A stretch of 50,449 nucleotides of DNA from an uncultured Lachnospiraceae bacterium (lineage in GTDB: Bacteria > Bacillota > Clostridia > Lachnospirales > Lachnospiraceae). The notes beneath the pieces were generated by a model. It was not told the DNA's origin and searched no databases. It saw only the letters and a list, made by a program, of their open reading frames with translations. The stretch covers positions 1 to 50,449 of the forward strand of contig CAMOZY010000011.1 in assembly GCA_946631295.1 (NCBI GenBank). Direction: 5' to 3'. Every line of letters starts with the position of its first letter. The stretch's first letter is position 1. Below are positions 24,613-34,876 of the stretch, piece after piece. A program made the translations under genes and the position numbers.

Positions 24613-26772
24613 TCAAAGAAGTGCGTTGGTATCAAGGATAAGGGCAACTTCGCCGTCACCGAGAATGGTAGCGCCGCTGATGAATTTGACCTGTTTGATA
24701 TACTTGCCGAGAGACTTGATAACGATCTCCTGCTGGCCTCTGAGTTCATCAACAACTATACCTGCCATCTTATCGCCCTTCTTTACAATGACAACGGTAA
24801 GATTTCCGTCTTCGGGAGATTTAGATTCAATATCAATGATCCTGTTGAGTCTGATAAGGGGAAGAACCTGTCCGCGAAGATTGATAACTTCCTTATTCTC
24901 AACAAACTTGATATCCTTCTCGGGAATGGTCTCGATCGTTTCAATGGAGCCCAGTGATATAGCGTACTTTTCTCCGCCGACAACAACCATGAGTGTCTGG
25001 ATGATGGCAAGAGTAAGAGGAAGTCTGATGGTCCATGTGGAGCCTTCTCCAAGAACAGATTTAACACTGACTTCACCGCTCAAAGCTTCGATTTTGGACT
25101 TAACAACATCAAGTCCAACGCCTCTTCCCGATACATCTGTAATCTGCTTTGCCGTGGAGAATCCGGGATGGAACAGCAGATTTATGGCATCCTTATCAGC
25201 CATTGCTGCTGCCTGTTCAGCATTTATAACGCCTTTTTCGATGGCCTTATTCTTAACAGCTTCTACATCGATACCGTTACCATCATCCCTTACCTCAATG
25301 ATGACATTATTACCTTCCTGATATGCATCGAGGAAAATAGAACCGGTCTCGGGCTTTCCGCGCTGTGCACGGATCTCTGCGGATTCAATACCATGGTCTG
25401 CGGAATTTCTGAGAAGGTGCATCAGAGGATCTCCGATCTCATCAACCACAGTACGGTCGAGTTCGGTATCTTCACCGGTCATGTACAGTTCCATCTTCTT
25501 ACCGAGCTTCTTATTAAGGTCACGGATCATACGAGGGAACTTCTGAACAGTATTTTCAATGGGAACCATTCGAACCTTCATGACAGATTCATGAAGATTG
25601 GTGGTAACGCTCTCAAGATATTCTATCTTTTCGTTAAAATCATTGCTGGATGCGGTTCCTGCAACTTTATCCGCAGAAGCTGAAACAAGGCTGTTCTTAG
25701 CAATGATAAGCTCTGAAACGAGATTCATGAGCGAATCAAGTTTTTCAATATCAACTCTTATGGTTCTGTTAACAACAGGCTTTCCGGGCTTCTTATCTGC
25801 AGGCTTTGCGGAAGGAGCTGCGGCTGCAGGTGCCTGGGAAGCGGGTGCGGAAGTCTGGGCAGGTGTCTCGGGTGCGGATGCGGGTACATCTGAGGTTGCA
25901 GCTTCAGCCTCAGGCTTAACGTCTGCAGTTTCAACAGTCTCCTCATCTTCAACATGAACCTTGTCCATGTCTATGGGAGCACCGACTACCTTATCAATCT
26001 CAGAAACGTCAGAAGCCGCCTTTATAAGATCATCGATAGGACATTCTGCTATAACGATCAGAGTGAAATCAAAATCAAACTTCTCGTCTTCAATATCCTG
26101 TGAGCTGGGATTCGAAACAATGATCTCCCCTCCCTTTTCCTCAATTGCCTTGAGAACAAGGAAAGCTCTTGCAGCCTTAAGTATACATGATTCCTTTACG
26201 GTAACATTGAGACCGTAAACCTTCATGCCTGACTTAAGTGCTTCACCTATAACCTTTACCTGTGAATCGTCAAACTTGATCTGATTCCATTTATCAGAAG
26301 AATCGGAAGATGCGCTGCTTTCTTCTGCCTTGGGTTCTTCCTTGGCAGGTTCAGCAGAAGCCGGTGCGGGTGCAGGTGATTCTGCGCCCTTTCCGTTAAG
26401 ATAATCATTAAGAAGCTTGATGAGGGGCTCATTATCATTGGTTCCCTCATCGGAAGAATTCTTGATATTGTCGGTATATTCCTGAAGAGCATCCAGACAC
26501 TGGAAAAGAGTATCGATCATCTCGGGACCGACCTTGATATTTCCGGCTCTGACTTCGGAGAAAACATTCTCCATGTCATGGGTGAGATTCTGCATTCTCT
26601 TATAACCCATGGTTCCCGCCATACCCTTAAGTGAGTGAGCGGCACGGAAGATCTCATTGATGGTGTCTGAATCCTCGGGATTCTGCTCGAGGTTGAGGAT
26701 CTGTGTATTCAGACTCTGTAAGTGTTCGTTAGTCTCATCAAGAAAGATCTCAAGATATTGACTGACATCCAT
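24613..26772 (-). CDS. cheA: Chemotaxis histidine kinase CheA
   Basis: 719 residues from the ATG at 26772, which has GGAGGA 7 bases upstream; an ATG at 26787 lies on the other side of it. Order: HPt domain with phospho-acceptor H46 (RAAHSLKGMAGTMG), a Pro/Ala/Glu linker, CheY-binding P2 (about 160-255), a second Ala/Pro-rich linker, dimerisation P3, the ATPase with LLRNSADHGIES, DDGNGID and GRGVGLDVVKSKIEALSG, and a CheW-like P5. All core motifs are intact. It phosphorylates CheY and CheB, both encoded in the same operon. No cheR lies in the cluster. Confidence 0.97.
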   Translation of the reverse strand: MDVSQYLEIFLDETNEHLQSLNTQILNLEQNPEDSDTINEIFRAAHSLKGMAGTMGYKRMQNLTHDMENVFSEVRAGNIKVGPEMIDTLFQCLDALQEYTDNIKNSSDEGTNDNEPLIKLLNDYLNGKGAESPAPAPASAEPAKEEPKAEESSASSDSSDKWNQIKFDDSQVKVIGEALKSGMKVYGLNVTVKESCILKAARAFLVLKAIEEKGGEIIVSNPSSQDIEDEKFDFDFTLIVIAECPIDDLIKAASDVSEIDKVVGAPIDMDKVHVEDEETVETADVKPEAEAATSDVPASAPETPAQTSAPASQAPAAAAPSAKPADKKPGKPVVNRTIRVDIEKLDSLMNLVSELIIAKNSLVSASADKVAGTASSNDFNEKIEYLESVTTNLHESVMKVRMVPIENTVQKFPRMIRDLNKKLGKKMELYMTGEDTELDRTVVDEIGDPLMHLLRNSADHGIESAEIRAQRGKPETGSIFLDAYQEGNNVIIEVRDDGNGIDVEAVKNKAIEKGVINAEQAAAMADKDAINLLFHPGFSTAKQITDVSGRGVGLDVVKSKIEALSGEVSVKSVLGEGSTWTIRLPLTLAIIQTLMVVVGGEKYAISLGSIETIETIPEKDIKFVENKEVINLRGQVLPLIRLNRIIDIESKSPEDGNLTVVIVKKGDKMAGIVVDELRGQQEIVIKSLGKYIKQVKFISGATILGDGEVALILDTNALL

Positions 26773-26810
26773 ATATTCTTCCTCCATTCTCTTTTATCAA
26801 AAAAGGATTT

Positions 26811-27890
26811 TTACTTAACGCCTATCCTCATTGATATCTCTTCAGCTACCTTGTCCAGTCCCACTACCTGATCCGATAATCCGGCGGTAAAGACTGCCTT
26901 TGGCATACCGTAAATGGTCGATGTTGCTTCGTCTTGTGAAATTACATATGCCTTGCGTTTCGACTTTAGATTCCTGATTCCTTCTGTTCCATCCGCTCCC
27001 ATTCCTGTAAGTACGCAGCAGACAATGTGGTCAAATCTTGAATCTATAAGCGATTCGAACATGTAGTTCGCACAGGGCTTGACGCCTTCTCTCTGAGGTT
27101 CATCACTGTAGTGGATCTTGTAAGAACCGCCGGCAGCAGGAACCACATTCATATGCATTCCTCCGGCTGCTATATAGACATGTCCTTTTTCAAGGATCTG
27201 GCCCTCAGCAGCCTCACAGACAGCGATCTTGGATGTTGAATTCAGTCTCTGGGCAAGTGTTGCGGTAAATCCCTTAGGCATATGCTGTACCAGCACAACC
27301 GGCGCATCCAGATTCTCCGGAAGAAACGGTATTACGGAAGAAAGTGCCTTCGGACCTCCCGTAGAACTTGCAATGGCGACTATCTTGGAACCGGTGATCT
27401 TGCCGCTCGATTTGGACAAAAGGTTCATCAGATGCTGGCTGTCCGTCTTCTTTTGGCGTTCCTTTGCTCTGTCCTCAAAAACAGGAAGTCTTGAATATAC
27501 AACGCCTCTTAACGTCCTGAGGAAATCACTGGTGAATCCGCCTTCTCTGCAGGCATTAGCCTGATCCGGCTTATGAACAAAATCGAGTGCTCCGAGTTCC
27601 AGGGCATCCATGGTGGTCTGTGCGCCTTCCATGGTATCGGTACTGGCCATCATGACTCTCTGCGGAAGATTTGCTTTCCTCAGCTCTGACAGAAACTGAA
27701 GTCCATTCATTCTGGGCATGTTCACATCCAAAACAATGGCATCATATGTATTTTTCTTCACAAGTTCCAAAGCTTCAAGGCCGTTTATTGCTCTGCCCGC
27801 TACTTCAAAACTATCATCGCTGTTTATTATATCACAGAGCACTCTTCTCATGAGTGCAGAGTCGTCAACAACCAGGATTTTTTTCTTCAT
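26811..27890 (-). CDS. cheB: Protein-glutamate methylesterase CheB
   Basis: 359 residues. Receiver domain with D55 (AIVLDVNMPRMNG) and a C-terminal esterase with the serine in IASSTGGPKALS, the histidine in VQHMPKGFTATLAQRL, and the Asp region in TGMGADGTEGIRNL. It removes receptor methyl groups on phosphorylation by CheA. The matching methyltransferase CheR is not encoded in this window. Confidence 0.96.
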   Translation of the reverse strand: MKKKILVVDDSALMRRVLCDIINSDDSFEVAGRAINGLEALELVKKNTYDAIVLDVNMPRMNGLQFLSELRKANLPQRVMMASTDTMEGAQTTMDALELGALDFVHKPDQANACREGGFTSDFLRTLRGVVYSRLPVFEDRAKERQKKTDSQHLMNLLSKSSGKITGSKIVAIASSTGGPKALSSVIPFLPENLDAPVVLVQHMPKGFTATLAQRLNSTSKIAVCEAAEGQILEKGHVYIAAGGMHMNVVPAAGGSYKIHYSDEPQREGVKPCANYMFESLIDSRFDHIVCCVLTGMGADGTEGIRNLKSKRKAYVISQDEATSTIYGMPKAVFTAGLSDQVVGLDKVAEEISMRIGVK

Positions 27891-27948
27891 AACCTATCCC
27901 CTTACAGGTATACACTGATTTTTGCTACTCTGATTAGGTCCGGAGGAA

Positions 27949-28668
27949 TTATCTCTTCAGGTTCTTTCTTTCTTCCTCGAAAATGAATCTTATTATCTCT
28001 TCTCTTGCACCGCGCTCCATATTGATGTACTGGACTCTGTGCTCGAATGTACCGGGACGATTCTCAAGTTCCTTGACAACAAGTACTTTTCCGATAAGCT
28101 CATATTTCTTACGCTCCCCGCCTATCAGAAGATTGTAGCTGATATAAAGCATGCTTCCGGGCTCATATTTCTGATTGGACATGAATCTGAGTCCGCCGCC
28201 GGAAATATCAACTATAACGCTTCTCTTGATGGGAAGATTGGGTTGAAGGTACAGAGGACTCTTATTTGCAACTGCATTGACCTCTTCCTCTACAAGATTT
28301 CTTGAGCACATCTCAAGTGCACAGCTGAATCTGTAATATTCCCTGCGCTGGTACTTTCTGAGATTACTTGTTAGTTCAAGTACCAGGACATAGATATTGT
28401 TGGACTTATATCTGTCGATAACCCTGACAAAACACTGGTAAAGTCCGGCATTTGTATAGACTATCATGTTAAACTCAGCATCGACGGGAAGAAGTATCAG
28501 CTTCGTCTGCTCCAGAGGCATCTGAACCTCAATGGAATCCTCGGAGATGATGTCCACTATCTTGGTTTCATAGTATTTGGAATTATCGTTCTTATCGCCT
28601 CCGTCAAGCTTACGGTCTACAGCTGTGAGCTCAACTCTGTCTCCCGGCGAAATGAAATTACTAAGCAT
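27949..28668 (-). CDS. YcgR-like PilZ-domain flagellar brake protein
   Basis: 239 residues. The N-terminal YcgR-type beta domain (about 1-95) is followed by a PilZ domain with the c-di-GMP-binding RxxxR in KYQRREYYRFSC and the D/NxSxxG motif in VDISGGGLRF, both intact. Such proteins bind c-di-GMP and slow or brake the flagellar motor. Bacillus YpfA/DgrA and clostridial homologues are comparable. GGAGG precedes the ATG. It sits between flhG and cheB. Confidence 0.9.
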   Translation of the reverse strand: MLSNFISPGDRVELTAVDRKLDGGDKNDNSKYYETKIVDIISEDSIEVQMPLEQTKLILLPVDAEFNMIVYTNAGLYQCFVRVIDRYKSNNIYVLVLELTSNLRKYQRREYYRFSCALEMCSRNLVEEEVNAVANKSPLYLQPNLPIKRSVIVDISGGGLRFMSNQKYEPGSMLYISYNLLIGGERKKYELIGKVLVVKELENRPGTFEHRVQYINMERGAREEIIRFIFEEERKNLKR

Positions 28669-28681
28669 AAACTATCCTCCG

Positions 28682-29551
28682 TCATCTTCTGGTAACTATA
28701 TGTGAGAAAAATGCGGCCATCCCCCTGGCCGGTCTTTTGCTGTCTCCGTTTTCATCAAGAAGTGCCCTGGCTATCTGCTCATAGGCCTGTGATGATCTTG
28801 CTGCCGGATTCTTTAATGATACCGGCATCTGCTGCATTACTGCTTCCGAAAGCTGTGAATCCTGCGGCACGGAACCAAGGTATGTAAGCGGAAGCTTTAA
28901 AAACCTCTGCACTACCGAATTAAGCTTCTTGTACAACGTCTGTCCGTCAACATCCTTACTTACCCTGTTTGCTATCATCCTGACCGAAGTCTCCGAAGAG
29001 TTAAATCTCGGATGCCTTGCAAGTGCTTTAAGGAGCGAATACGAATCCGTGATGCTCGTAGGTTCGTGCGTTGTTATCAAAAGTATCTCTCCGCTCGCCA
29101 CCAGAAATTCCAGTACAGCATCCGATATTCCGGCTCCCGTATCCACAATGATTATATCAGCAATTGAATCCAGTTCGGAAAGATTCTGTATTATGTAATT
29201 CAGATAATCATTACTAAGGTTGGACATTCCGGCTATACCGCTTCCGCCCGATATGAAGCCCACTTCACCGGGCCCCCATGTAATGATATCCTTTATATTT
29301 TTACCCTGGTAGATCAGATCGCACAGATTATGTTTAGGAACCGTGCCGAACATGATCTCGATATTTGCAAGTCCGAAATCCGCATCCATAATGATCACTC
29401 TTTTGCCGAGCTTTTTCAGCCAGATAGCGAGATTAATGGCAGTATTGGATTTGCCGACACCACCTTTTCCGCTTGTTATGGTAATAACTCTTGCCAGCGG
29501 TCTCGCCTGTCTGTTTGCTTTTATGATACGGAGCGATTCAGCCTGATCCAT
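28682..29551 (-). CDS. flhG: MinD/ParA-family ATPase FlhG (YlxH/FleN)
   Basis: 289 residues. Deviant Walker A SGKGGVGKSNTAINLA near residue 28, Walker A' region IIMDADFGLANIEIMFG and Walker B IIVDTGAGISDAVLEF. Works with FlhF to set flagellar number and place, activating FlhF's GTPase through its N-terminal helix. The N-terminus MDQAESLRIIK is the short activator region expected in FlhG. Confidence 0.94.
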   Translation of the reverse strand: MDQAESLRIIKANRQARPLARVITITSGKGGVGKSNTAINLAIWLKKLGKRVIIMDADFGLANIEIMFGTVPKHNLCDLIYQGKNIKDIITWGPGEVGFISGGSGIAGMSNLSNDYLNYIIQNLSELDSIADIIIVDTGAGISDAVLEFLVASGEILLITTHEPTSITDSYSLLKALARHPRFNSSETSVRMIANRVSKDVDGQTLYKKLNSVVQRFLKLPLTYLGSVPQDSQLSEAVMQQMPVSLKNPAARSSQAYEQIARALLDENGDSKRPARGMAAFFSHIVTRR

Positions 29552-29555
29552 AGCT

Positions 29556-30896
29556 TCACTCTCCTCCCAGTAACTGCTTTACGATACGCTGTGCATTAAA
29601 TGTCTCGATATCATCCGGAACATTCTGTCCGCATGTGATAAAGGCTATGGAACTTTCCGAATAGCATCTTATATTATACAGGCTGCCCAGTGTCGATGTC
29701 TCATCAAGCTTGGTGAATATAAGCTGAAAATCTGACACTGTTCTGTAATTATCTACGATCTTCTTAAGATCCTTATACTTGGTCGTTGCACTGAGTACCA
29801 GGAAGCACTGCTTCGAGGTCGTTTCAGGAAGACATTCCATATAGCTCTTCTGTTTTGCCAGAAGTTCCTCGCTCTTATGGGAATGTCCGGCGGTATCCAC
29901 AAGTATATAGTCACAGTCCCTGAAATCTTCACATGCTATAAGAAGTTCATCTTCGGAATAGATAACGCGGAAAGGAACCTCAAGTATGCTTGCATAGGTT
30001 CTGAGCTGGTCCGCAGCTGCAATCCTGTATGTATCCGTGGTAAGGAGTGCCACCTTCTTTTTGTCATTTACGGAAAGAGAACTTGCAACCTTCGCTATGG
30101 TAGTTGTCTTGCCGACTCCGGTAGGTCCTATAAAAAAGATCACAACAGGTCCCTTGGGTGCCGGTTCAGCTATTCCTTCAGCCTTGCCGAACCTGAGTAT
30201 CATCTTCTGGTAAACCGCACTGAGATAATGATCAAGTTTTGCTCCGGGCTTTCCGGCATTTCCGGCATTGCTTATGAGTTCATTCACAAGCTTCTCATCA
30301 ATATCATTATCGATCATTGTATTGTAGAGAAGTCTCAGAAATCTTGAAGTTTCCCTGTCAGGCTCTTCCTTTGATGGGAATGCATTCTCTGAAGATGCTG
30401 TCTGTTCCTGCTTTAAATCGGTTGCAGAAACATCCTTGTTCTCTTCACCGGGACCAAGCCTCTTTTCAAGGATATTCTGAAGATTATCAAGCTTTTCTTC
30501 TATGCTTCTGTTTGCTTCTTCTGAAGCGTGTGATCTTAAGGAAGGCGTATCATTTGCTCCCCTGTCAGAAGTTATTGCTGAATTATCAGAAGAAGGTGAT
30601 ACTGCTGAGGACTGCTGTCGGGCTGATACTGTCTGGGATACATCTGCAGACTTTTCAGCCCTGGCTTTTTCCTGTGCGTTTACCTGAGCTCTCGCAATAC
30701 GTCTGATCTGTTCCATGGGAGGTTCATCCTCCTCAACAGCAGCGGTGACCTCGACTCTTTTGCTCTTAAGAAAAGCAAAAGGGGGTTTTGCCTTAACCTT
30801 GCGCACATTCATTATGACCAGGTTCTCACCAAGGTCCTTCTTTGCAAGTGCTGTAGCCTCTTCTTCATTTTTACCGATAAACTTCTTGATTATCAT
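29556..30896 (-). CDS. flhF: Flagellar SRP-like GTPase FlhF
   Basis: 446 residues. N-terminal B domain (MIIKKFIGKNEEEATALAKK), a long low-complexity Ser/Glu/Ala stretch (about 90-170), then the NG domain with GPTGVGKTTTIAKVA (G1), LLTTDTYRIAAADQLRTYA, LVDTAGHSHK and IFTKLDETSTLGS. Determines the flagellar assembly site together with FlhG. It starts one base downstream of the flhA stop, and the flhG start follows its own stop by 4 bp, indicating tight coupling. Confidence 0.95.
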   Translation of the reverse strand: MIIKKFIGKNEEEATALAKKDLGENLVIMNVRKVKAKPPFAFLKSKRVEVTAAVEEDEPPMEQIRRIARAQVNAQEKARAEKSADVSQTVSARQQSSAVSPSSDNSAITSDRGANDTPSLRSHASEEANRSIEEKLDNLQNILEKRLGPGEENKDVSATDLKQEQTASSENAFPSKEEPDRETSRFLRLLYNTMIDNDIDEKLVNELISNAGNAGKPGAKLDHYLSAVYQKMILRFGKAEGIAEPAPKGPVVIFFIGPTGVGKTTTIAKVASSLSVNDKKKVALLTTDTYRIAAADQLRTYASILEVPFRVIYSEDELLIACEDFRDCDYILVDTAGHSHKSEELLAKQKSYMECLPETTSKQCFLVLSATTKYKDLKKIVDNYRTVSDFQLIFTKLDETSTLGSLYNIRCYSESSIAFITCGQNVPDDIETFNAQRIVKQLLGGE

Positions 30897-30897
30897 T

Positions 30898-32943
30898 TTA
30901 TGCGGTAACCATTCCGACCGATGTCAGGTTAACTCCTGAATCAACCTCGTTATATGAAACAACGATCAGGTCTTTATAGTAATCCTCCGTTAATTTTCTG
31001 AAGTATATCCTTACTATGGGCGACGTCACTATTATGGGAGTCTTGCCCAGATTCTCCAGCTTCTGCATCTCTTTTTTCACGGATTCGAGGATCAGATGTG
31101 TCCTTGAAGGATCCATGTTGATAAACGATCCGTTCTCGGTCTGCTTGACGCAGGACATGATCTCCTGTTCAACAGCAGGGTCCAGTGTAACCACGGAATT
31201 GGTATCATTCTGTGCAAAGTATCTTGCGGATATCGCACGCTTCAGTGCCTGTCTCACATATTCCGTAAGGATATCAGTATCCCTTGTTGAGGGTGCATAA
31301 TCAGCAAGCGTCTCAAGTATTGTAAGAAGGTCTCTTATTGAAACGCCCTCACGAAGAAGGTTCTGCAATACCTTCTGGATATCGCCAAGTCCGAGAAGCT
31401 TTGGAACAAGTTCATCAATGAGATTGGGATTGTTCTCCTTGATATTGTTGATCAGATTCTGTACATCCTGTCTGGTGAGCAGTTCATCAATATGCTGTCT
31501 TATTATCTCAGTAAGATGAGTCGCTATGATTGAAGGCGGATCGACAACTGTGTAACCGAGCGTTTCTGCCTTTTCCCTCTGCCCCTCCGTTATCCATATT
31601 GCAGGAAGGTGGAAGGAAGGCTCGAATGTCGGAATACCGGTGATTTCCTCCTGAACATATCCGGGATTCATTGCCATATAGTGATCGAACAGGATCTCAC
31701 CTTCGCTTATCTGTATACCCTTGATCTTGATTATGTACTGGTTGGGATTGAGCTGGATATTATCCCTCAGTCTTATGATAGGAACAACTGTACCGAGCTC
31801 AAGTGCTATCTGTCTTCTTATCATTACGACACGGTCAAGAAGATCTCCGCCCTGGTTAACATCCGCAAGGGGAATGATACCGTATCCGAATTCAAGTTCA
31901 ATGGGATCAACCTGCAAAAGCGAATTGACATTCTCAGGCTGCCTTATCTCCTCAGCTTCCGCCTCCTCACTACTTACATCCATCTCAATAGCGGAGGTCT
32001 GCAGCTTCTTGCTTACTCTTGTTCCGGACACCATGAAGGTAACACCGATGCCAACAAAGAGTATGGTATTAAGTTCGGTGAAAACACCTAGGATGACCAT
32101 CATACCGCCGACTATCAAAAGCACCTTTGGAAGGCCGAACAGCTGCTTGATAATGGTTTCACCAAGATCTCTGTCCTCAGCACCCTTTGTGACCAGGATA
32201 CCTGTTGAAAGAGAGATCATAAGCGAGGGAATCTGGGAAACAAGTCCGTCACCTATGGTAAGTATTGCATATGAACTGAGTGCATCCGATACACTCATGC
32301 CTCTCCTGAGCACCGCAAGGGCTATACCACCGATCAGGTTGACACCTGTGATCAGAAGACCTGCCGTAGCATCTCCCTTTACATACTTAACAGCACCATC
32401 CATGGAACCGTAGAAAGCCGATTCCTTCTGTATCTTCTCTCTTCTTCTTTTAGCCTCGGCATCATCTATTGCGCCGGTATTCAGGTCAGCATCAATAGCC
32501 ATCTGCTTACCGGGCATTGCATCGAGTGTGAATCTTGCGGTAACTTCAGAAACACGTTCCGAACCTTTGTTGATTACCATGAACTGGATTATCAAAAGGA
32601 TCAGGAAAATAATCGTGCCTATTATCAGATCACCGCCACCGACGAAATTACCGAATGTTGCAACGACATTTCCGGCATATCCGTCACGAAGGATAAGTCT
32701 TGTCGATGATGTGTTCATCGCTATCCTGAACAGTGTAGTAAAAAGGAGCAGGGTCGGGAAGAAACTCATATCGAGAACTTCCTTGCAAAACAGAGCTCCG
32801 AACATTACAGTCATCGCAAGCGAGATATTAAATGCAAGCAAAAGATCCAGTACAAATGAAGGAATAGGAATGATAAAGAGGATTATCGCTATTGCAAGAT
32901 AAAGTGCCACAAAAATATCAAACTTGCTTATAGCTTTGAACAT
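30898..32943 (-). CDS. flhA: Flagellar export gate protein FlhA
   Basis: 681 residues. Eight N-terminal membrane segments (about 15-320), including the conserved MPGKQMAIDADLNTGAIDDA loop with the acidic and Arg residues used in proton-driven export, and a large cytoplasmic domain (about 345-681) that forms the docking ring. GGAGG precedes the ATG. Length and motifs are normal. Confidence 0.97.
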   Translation of the reverse strand: MFKAISKFDIFVALYLAIAIILFIIPIPSFVLDLLLAFNISLAMTVMFGALFCKEVLDMSFFPTLLLFTTLFRIAMNTSSTRLILRDGYAGNVVATFGNFVGGGDLIIGTIIFLILLIIQFMVINKGSERVSEVTARFTLDAMPGKQMAIDADLNTGAIDDAEAKRRREKIQKESAFYGSMDGAVKYVKGDATAGLLITGVNLIGGIALAVLRRGMSVSDALSSYAILTIGDGLVSQIPSLMISLSTGILVTKGAEDRDLGETIIKQLFGLPKVLLIVGGMMVILGVFTELNTILFVGIGVTFMVSGTRVSKKLQTSAIEMDVSSEEAEAEEIRQPENVNSLLQVDPIELEFGYGIIPLADVNQGGDLLDRVVMIRRQIALELGTVVPIIRLRDNIQLNPNQYIIKIKGIQISEGEILFDHYMAMNPGYVQEEITGIPTFEPSFHLPAIWITEGQREKAETLGYTVVDPPSIIATHLTEIIRQHIDELLTRQDVQNLINNIKENNPNLIDELVPKLLGLGDIQKVLQNLLREGVSIRDLLTILETLADYAPSTRDTDILTEYVRQALKRAISARYFAQNDTNSVVTLDPAVEQEIMSCVKQTENGSFINMDPSRTHLILESVKKEMQKLENLGKTPIIVTSPIVRIYFRKLTEDYYKDLIVVSYNEVDSGVNLTSVGMVTA

Positions 32944-32962
32944 AGCATCCTCCTTTCATTTT

Positions 32963-34063
32963 TTAGATCTTACCCTGCAGATGGTATACAAAGGCAAGTA
33001 TTTCCGCAACTGCCTGATATAACTCGGGAGGAACGGTCTCTCCTATCTCAACATTGTGATAAAGCATTCTGGCAACAGGTTTGTTTTCAACAATCTCAAC
33101 CTTGTTTTCCTTTGCCACTTCCTTAATCTTCTGTGCAAGATACCCTTCGCCCTTGGCAATCACATAAGGAGCATCTCTCTCTGAAGGCTCATACTTTATG
33201 GCCACCGCATAATGAGTAGGGTTTGTGATGACCACATCGGCCTTGGGGAGTTCCTGCATCATACGCCTTCTTGAAGCTTCTCTCATTTTGGCCTTTATTG
33301 CTCCCTTGACCTGAGGATCTCCTTCAGCATTCTTGAACTCGTCTTTAACCTCCTGCTTGGACATCTTCATATCCTTGTGGAATTTCCATTTCTGATATCC
33401 GAAATCCGCAGCAGCTATCACAATATAAAAAGCAGATATTCTTATCCCGAGATCTATTATCGTGTTACCTATCAGTGATATCCCCTGCATAAGAGGCAGT
33501 TCATAAAGGTCAAATAAGATCAAAACCTTTCCCTTTATGTATGTGTAACAGATAAATCCTATAAGTGCCAGTTTTACTATCGACTTGAGCAATTCGATAA
33601 TGGAGTTGGGAGAAAAGATCCTCTTAAGCCCCTTCATCGGGTCAAGCTTCGACAGTTTTGGTTTTAACGGCTTAGTGGTCGGCTTCCACTTTACCTGAGC
33701 CAGATTCCCGACAAACGCCACGATAAAACCTATCAGCATTATCGGAAGCACGATTGATACGATATTATATATGCCCTGTCTGAAAACAATGGACATTTCC
33801 CTGGAAGGCATCTGCCCGGAAGGATATACCGTCACAACAGGTATGATCTCATACATCCTTTTAAATACATCGATAAAACTGCTTCCGATGCTCCCGACCA
33901 TGAACCTCAGTACAAGGAAAAACACAAAAAGCCCCAGGCAATTTCCGACTTCTCTGCTCTTGGCAACCTGACCTTCACTTCTTGCATCAGTCAGTTTCTT
34001 CTGAGTAGGTTCCTCTGTCTTGTCATCCTTATCAGCGAAGAATTGCAGATTGTATTCAAGCAT
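32963..34063 (-). CDS. flhB: Flagellar export switch protein FlhB
   Basis: 366 residues. Cytoplasmic N-terminus with DDKTEEPTQKKLTDARSEGQ, four membrane helices, and the self-cleavage site NPTH in DVVITNPTHYAVAIKYEP that sets the switch from hook to filament export together with FliK. GGAGG precedes the ATG. The cleavage motif is intact. Confidence 0.97.
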   Translation of the reverse strand: MLEYNLQFFADKDDKTEEPTQKKLTDARSEGQVAKSREVGNCLGLFVFFLVLRFMVGSIGSSFIDVFKRMYEIIPVVTVYPSGQMPSREMSIVFRQGIYNIVSIVLPIMLIGFIVAFVGNLAQVKWKPTTKPLKPKLSKLDPMKGLKRIFSPNSIIELLKSIVKLALIGFICYTYIKGKVLILFDLYELPLMQGISLIGNTIIDLGIRISAFYIVIAAADFGYQKWKFHKDMKMSKQEVKDEFKNAEGDPQVKGAIKAKMREASRRRMMQELPKADVVITNPTHYAVAIKYEPSERDAPYVIAKGEGYLAQKIKEVAKENKVEIVENKPVARMLYHNVEIGETVPPELYQAVAEILAFVYHLQGKI

Positions 34064-34084
34064 TTACAATTCCTCCCATTCAGG

Positions 34085-34867
34085 TCACATAAGGTTTGAA
34101 ACGAAAGAAACCATCATTTTCTTCATTTCAGTAAAAACCATATCGCATGCTGTCGGCATCATCGCAACCGTGAGGAAAAGTATCGTAAGTCCGGTAAGGA
34201 CCTTAAGCTGGATACCTATCGCAAACATGTTCATCTGCGGTGAAACCTTAGCCATAACGCCAAGTATCGCATTCAGCAGTAGCATCGATGCAAATATCGG
34301 AAGAATGATCCTGAATCCTATAAGTATGTAATCTGCAAGGAAAACCAGTACGGTCTCCATCAGCCCGTCCATGTTGAAGTTCACATGTCCTACAGGTATC
34401 AGTTCATATGTATCGGCGAGCGCACTGAGAAGATATCTGTACATCCCGCTCGCAATCAGGATCATTGAATAAGCGTAATTATACAGTCCACCGGTTATAC
34501 TGATCTGTTCTCTGGTTGAAGGGTCCATCAGCGTAACCATACGAAGACCCGTCTCCATATCCGCTATACCTCCGGCAAAAGAAAAAACCGTGGTGCAGAT
34601 ATTTACAGACATTCCTATTAGCAGCCCCGCAATTGATTCCTTGATCACTATAATGGCATATTCGATCACGGAATGAGTTACTATTGCCTCAGCGGGGGTG
34701 ACTGCCTGATAAATAAGCATTGAAATAAAAATGCTCAGCGCTGCTCTCAGCCGCCTCGGTGTATTCTTCATACTGAAAAACGGACAGATGAATACAAAAC
34801 ATGAAACCCTGGCAAGTATCAGAAGAAAATACTCCAGATCATAGATTGAAAAAGCATAATTGATCAT
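34085..34867 (-). CDS. fliR: Flagellar export protein FliR
   Basis: 260 residues, about six hydrophobic segments (LEYFLLILARVSCFVFICPF at the start), with PRRLRAALSIF after the first segment as in other FliR proteins. Forms the core of the export gate with FliP and FliQ. The ribosome site is weak (GAGACGG close to the ATG), and the ORF follows fliQ by 9 bp. Confidence 0.95.
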   Translation of the reverse strand: MINYAFSIYDLEYFLLILARVSCFVFICPFFSMKNTPRRLRAALSIFISMLIYQAVTPAEAIVTHSVIEYAIIVIKESIAGLLIGMSVNICTTVFSFAGGIADMETGLRMVTLMDPSTREQISITGGLYNYAYSMILIASGMYRYLLSALADTYELIPVGHVNFNMDGLMETVLVFLADYILIGFRIILPIFASMLLLNAILGVMAKVSPQMNMFAIGIQLKVLTGLTILFLTVAMMPTACDMVFTEMKKMMVSFVSNLM

Positions 34868-34876
34868 CCGTCTCAG

